7,329 nt of DNA from JARRON01 sp037383845 (GTDB taxonomy: Bacteria > Pseudomonadota > Gammaproteobacteria > Steroidobacterales > XN24): positions 1 through 7,329 of the forward strand of contig JARRON010000067.1 in NCBI GenBank assembly GCA_037383845.1, read 5' to 3'. Positions 5,436 through 7,329 of the stretch are shown piece by piece. The stretch's first letter is position 1. Each line of letters starts with the position of its first letter. The position numbers and the translations under genes were made by a program. The notes beneath the pieces are model-generated. The model saw only the letters and a list, made by a program, of their open reading frames with translations. It did no database searches and was not told the origin of the DNA.

Positions 5436-6926
5436 ATGCTGGTCATCCACAACTCCCTCACCGGGGCCAAGGAGCCCTTCAAGCCCATCGAGCCTGGCCG
5501 GGTCCGCATGTACGCCTGCGGCATCACCGTCTACGACTACTGCCACGTGGGGCACGCCCGGGCCCACGTGGTGTTCGACGTGGTCGCCAGGTACCTCAGG
5601 TGGTCTGGCTACGAGTTGGACTACGTGCGCAACATCACGGACATCGACGACAAGATCATCCGCCGCGCGGCTGAGAGCGGCGAGACCGTCAGGGCTCTTA
5701 CGGACCGCTTCATCGACGCGATGCACGAGGACTTCGACGCGCTGGGCATCGGCCGCGCCGACCACGAGCCGAGGGCCACGGAATACATCCCTGGCATCAT
5801 CGCGATGATCGAGGCGCTGGTGGAGCGCGGCCACGCCTACAAGGGCGGCAACGGGGACGTGTACTACAAGGTCTCGAGTTTTCCTGAGTATGGCCGGCTC
5901 TCGGGCAAGCGGGTGGCCGAGCTTCGCGCCGGCGCCCGCGTAGACGTGGACGAATCGAAATCGGATCCCCTGGACTTCGTGCTGTGGAAGGCGGCCAAGC
6001 CGGGTGAGCCCGCCTGGGAGTCTCCGTGGGGTCCCGGGCGGCCGGGCTGGCACATCGAGTGTTCGGCCATGTCTACGGCTCTGCTCGGCAATCACTTCGA
6101 CATTCACGGTGGCGGCCTGGATCTCAAGTTCCCGCACCACGAGAACGAGATTGCACAGAGCTGCGGCGCTACCGGCGAGCGTTTCGTCAACTACTGGATG
6201 CACAACGGCTTCGTCCGCGTTGACGAAGAGAAGATGTCCAAGTCCCTGGGCAACTTCTTCACCATCCGCGAAGTGCTGTCCCATTACCCGGAAGGCAAGG
6301 GCGGTGAAGTCATCCGTTACTTCGTGCTCTCCAGCCATTACCGAAGCCCGCTGAATTACACCGAGCACAACCTGGATCAGTCCCAGGCCGCACTGGACAA
6401 GCTCTACACCGCCCTCGCGGGTGTCTCGGCGGATGGAGAAGTGGACGAGGCCTGGGCAGCGCAGTTCCGCGAAGTCATGGACGACGACTTCAACACGGCC
6501 GAGGCCCTGGGAGTCCTTCACCGCCTGGCGAACAAGCTCAATGAGGCCCGGAAGGGCGACCCACAGGCCGCTTCCACACTGGCCGCCACGCTCATCCATC
6601 TCGGGGGTGTGCTCGGCATTCTTCAGCAGGACGCCCGGGAATGGCGAAAGAAGGGCAGCAGGCGATTGTCCGGGTCCGGAGTCGGGGCAGCGCGACCCGT
6701 CGACGTCGAGGCTGGCGGCGACGCCGGGTCGGCGGCGGCCGGCGGCACGGTTCCGGGCGCGCCGGTACCGCTGTGTGAACACGAGATCGAGGCCCGGATC
6801 GAGGCCCGGGCCCAGGCCAGGCAGCACAGGGACTTCGCGGAGGCCGACCGTATCCGGGATGAGCTGGCCGAGGCCGGGATCGTCCTGGAGGACTCCCCGT
6901 CCGGCACGACCTGGCGACGAGAATAG
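5436..6926 (+). CDS. cysS: Cysteine--tRNA ligase
   Basis: CysRS charges tRNA-Cys with cysteine in the cytoplasm. The zinc site that selects cysteine is complete and numbered as in E. coli: C28 (MYACGITVYD), C209 (GWHIECSAM), H234 and E238 (FPHHENE). HVGH (37-40) is the HIGH motif and KMSKS is at 266-270. The anticodon-side helical region follows (MDDDFNTAEALGVLHRLANKLNEA), and the C-terminal part ends with the standard RDFAEADRIRDELAEAGIVLEDSPSGTTWRR. At 496 residues it is about 35 longer than the 461-residue E. coli enzyme. The excess is a Gly/Ala/Ser/Pro-rich stretch at roughly 407-446, between LGILQQDAREW and EIEARIEAR, with the frame intact on both sides. All catalytic residues are present, so the protein should be active. 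It is the second gene of the gltX-cysS pair. Confidence 0.97.
   Translation: MLVIHNSLTGAKEPFKPIEPGRVRMYACGITVYDYCHVGHARAHVVFDVVARYLRWSGYELDYVRNITDIDDKIIRRAAESGETVRALTDRFIDAMHEDFDALGIGRADHEPRATEYIPGIIAMIEALVERGHAYKGGNGDVYYKVSSFPEYGRLSGKRVAELRAGARVDVDESKSDPLDFVLWKAAKPGEPAWESPWGPGRPGWHIECSAMSTALLGNHFDIHGGGLDLKFPHHENEIAQSCGATGERFVNYWMHNGFVRVDEEKMSKSLGNFFTIREVLSHYPEGKGGEVIRYFVLSSHYRSPLNYTEHNLDQSQAALDKLYTALAGVSADGEVDEAWAAQFREVMDDDFNTAEALGVLHRLANKLNEARKGDPQAASTLAATLIHLGGVLGILQQDAREWRKKGSRRLSGSGVGAARPVDVEAGGDAGSAAAGGTVPGAPVPLCEHEIEARIEARAQARQHRDFAEADRIRDELAEAGIVLEDSPSGTTWRRE
6654..6773 (+). other. In-frame low-complexity insertion within cysS
   Basis: About 40 codons (residues 407-446), rich in Gly, Ala, Ser, Arg and Pro, replace the short linker seen in other CysRS proteins before the C-terminal EIEA-type helix. 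About 30-35 residues are extra. The segment holds small inverted pieces such as GACCCG (6694-6699) and CGGGTC (6725-6730). Just after it, GATCGAGGCCCG occurs twice in tandem (6785-6796 and 6797-6808), encoding IEARIEAR. It resembles a disordered linker; I recognise no mobile element in it. Boundaries are approximate because they rest on recalled family sequences. Confidence 0.6.
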
Positions 6927-6960
6927 CCGCAAGCGCAGGCCTGGCCACCCCTCATCCCAA

Positions 6961-6986
6961 CCCTTCTCCCCTCGAGGGGAGAAGGG
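6961..6986. repeat. 26-bp perfect palindrome, probable dispersed intergenic repeat
   Basis: CCCTTCTCCCCTC (6961-6973) is followed immediately by its exact reverse complement GAGGGGAGAAGGG (6974-6986). The left flank CCTCATCCCAA (6950-6960) adds an asymmetric pyrimidine-rich tail. This CTCANCCCAACCCT-CTCCC-type layout resembles short palindromic repeats I recall from intergenic regions of many proteobacterial genomes. It begins 35 nt after the cysS stop and could help end or stabilise the mRNA, but the downstream CACGAGG is not a T-run. The palindrome is certain; membership in a repeat family is from memory. Confidence 0.75.
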
Positions 6987-7278
6987 CACGAGGCCGGCCT
7001 TCGCGGTCGGTTCGGCTCTGCAGCCGGCCATGGCGCTCGTGCCCGTTTACGTACGTCCCCGGCCCCGCCGGGTGGGCGGCAGTTCCCGTGGCGCACGGAA
7101 ATCCCTCCACCAGCCAGGCGGACCAGGCTCCACGGTCTTGGCTTAGACATTACCTCCTCTCCGGGGACGACCAGGGCTGGTCCTCCAGCGTGACTCTGGA
7201 ATCTGGCCTGAGACCCGGTCCGCCCGCGGACGTCTCTTCCGCGCGCCTTGCGGGCGTCGCCGCAGGCGCGTTGGCGAG

Positions 7279-7329
7279 CAGGTCAACAGGTCGGCAGGTC
7301 GGCAGGTCGGCAGGTCGGCAGGTCGGCAG
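7279..7329. repeat. Octanucleotide tandem repeat (CAGGTCGG), continuing past the window edge
   Basis: One variant unit, CAGGTCAA (7279-7286), is followed by five perfect CAGGTCGG units (7287-7326) and CAG at the edge. The 8-bp period is not a multiple of three, so copy-number change would shift any frame through it. No gene is seen around it. The true copy number cannot be read because the window ends inside the array. Confidence 0.93.

Larger units (their letters stand above)
6927..7329. other. Hairpin-rich intergenic region with no supported gene
   Basis: The 403 bp after cysS hold no reading frame with recognisable protein features on either strand. They do hold a run of inverted repeats: the palindrome at 6961-6986; CCCGGC/GCCGGG at 7058-7072; an 8-bp arm with one mismatch at 7083-7101; GACCAG-GG-CTGGTC at 7169-7182, extendable to 7165-7186 with one mismatch; GAGAC plus GTCCGC against GCGGAC plus GTCTC at 7210-7236; and CGCGCCTTGCGG against CCGCAGGCGCG at 7242-7270. 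An octamer tandem array closes the window. None of the hairpins is followed by a real T-run, so none is a clear intrinsic terminator. High GC content makes some of these stems expected by chance. No tRNA or known riboswitch was recognised. Confidence 0.6.

Noticed and set aside
6645..6780. Frameshift in cysS at the low-complexity stretch
   Set aside because: Conserved sequence on both sides is in the same frame, so it is an in-frame insertion.
6961..6986. Intrinsic terminator of cysS
   Set aside because: The stem is strong but no T-run follows on either strand, so it is recorded as a palindromic repeat.
4026..7031. A 1001-residue open frame on the minus strand opposite gltX and cysS
   Set aside because: Both sense genes have complete family motifs; the antisense frame has none and is explained by high GC content, which removes stop codons.
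6623..7150. Minus-strand frame with ATG at 7148-7150 and a GGAGG upstream
   Set aside because: GGAGG lies only 2 nt from the ATG, the frame runs through the palindrome and antisense to cysS, and the protein has no recognisable domain.
7279..7329. CRISPR array
   Set aside because: The units are 8 bp and directly adjacent with no spacers, so this is a simple tandem repeat.

Overview
The window is a GC-rich chromosomal segment, best read as housekeeping DNA from a high-GC gammaproteobacterium. The main evidence is an LpxH whose length (240 aa) and metal-ligand positions match the E. coli enzyme as I remember it. A second line is gene order: lpxH and a cyclophilin gene point away from a pair of aminoacyl-tRNA synthetase genes ending in cysS, as in the lpxH-ppiB/cysS locus of gammaproteobacteria. 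I cannot name the genus; an Ectothiorhodospiraceae/Chromatiales-like organism would fit, but this is inference.

Layout. (1) 2-607, plus: the 3' part of a Mut7-C RNase-domain gene whose N-terminal ubiquitin-like domain runs off the left edge. (2) 614-1714, minus, and 1742-2563, plus: a tightly divergent pair from the AmmeMemoRadiSam set, the radical SAM enzyme AmrS and the Memo-family protein AmrB, only 27 bp apart; the third member, AmrA (AMMECR1 family), is not in the window. (3) 2599-3321 and 3331-3903, both minus: a probable ppi-lpxH operon encoding an exported cyclophilin-type peptidyl-prolyl isomerase and the lipid A enzyme LpxH. (4) 3904-4034: a divergent promoter region. (5) 4035-5423 and 5436-6926, plus: gltX-cysS, 12 nt apart. 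(6) 6927-7329: about 400 bp with no convincing gene, containing a 26-bp perfect palindrome, several further hairpins, and an octanucleotide tandem array that runs off the right edge.

Functionally the window joins tRNA charging (Glu/Gln and Cys), lipid A synthesis, envelope protein folding and a conserved but poorly understood radical SAM/Memo module. I found no mobile element with a transposase, no CRISPR array, no RNA gene and no clearly novel multi-gene system. The best leads are: a GluRS paralogue sitting in the slot that glnS occupies in Pseudomonas, which suggests a GluRS2 that charges tRNA-Gln; a low-complexity insertion of about 30-35 residues in CysRS; a signal peptide on the cyclophilin in the ppiB slot; and the hairpin-rich, repeat-bearing tail.
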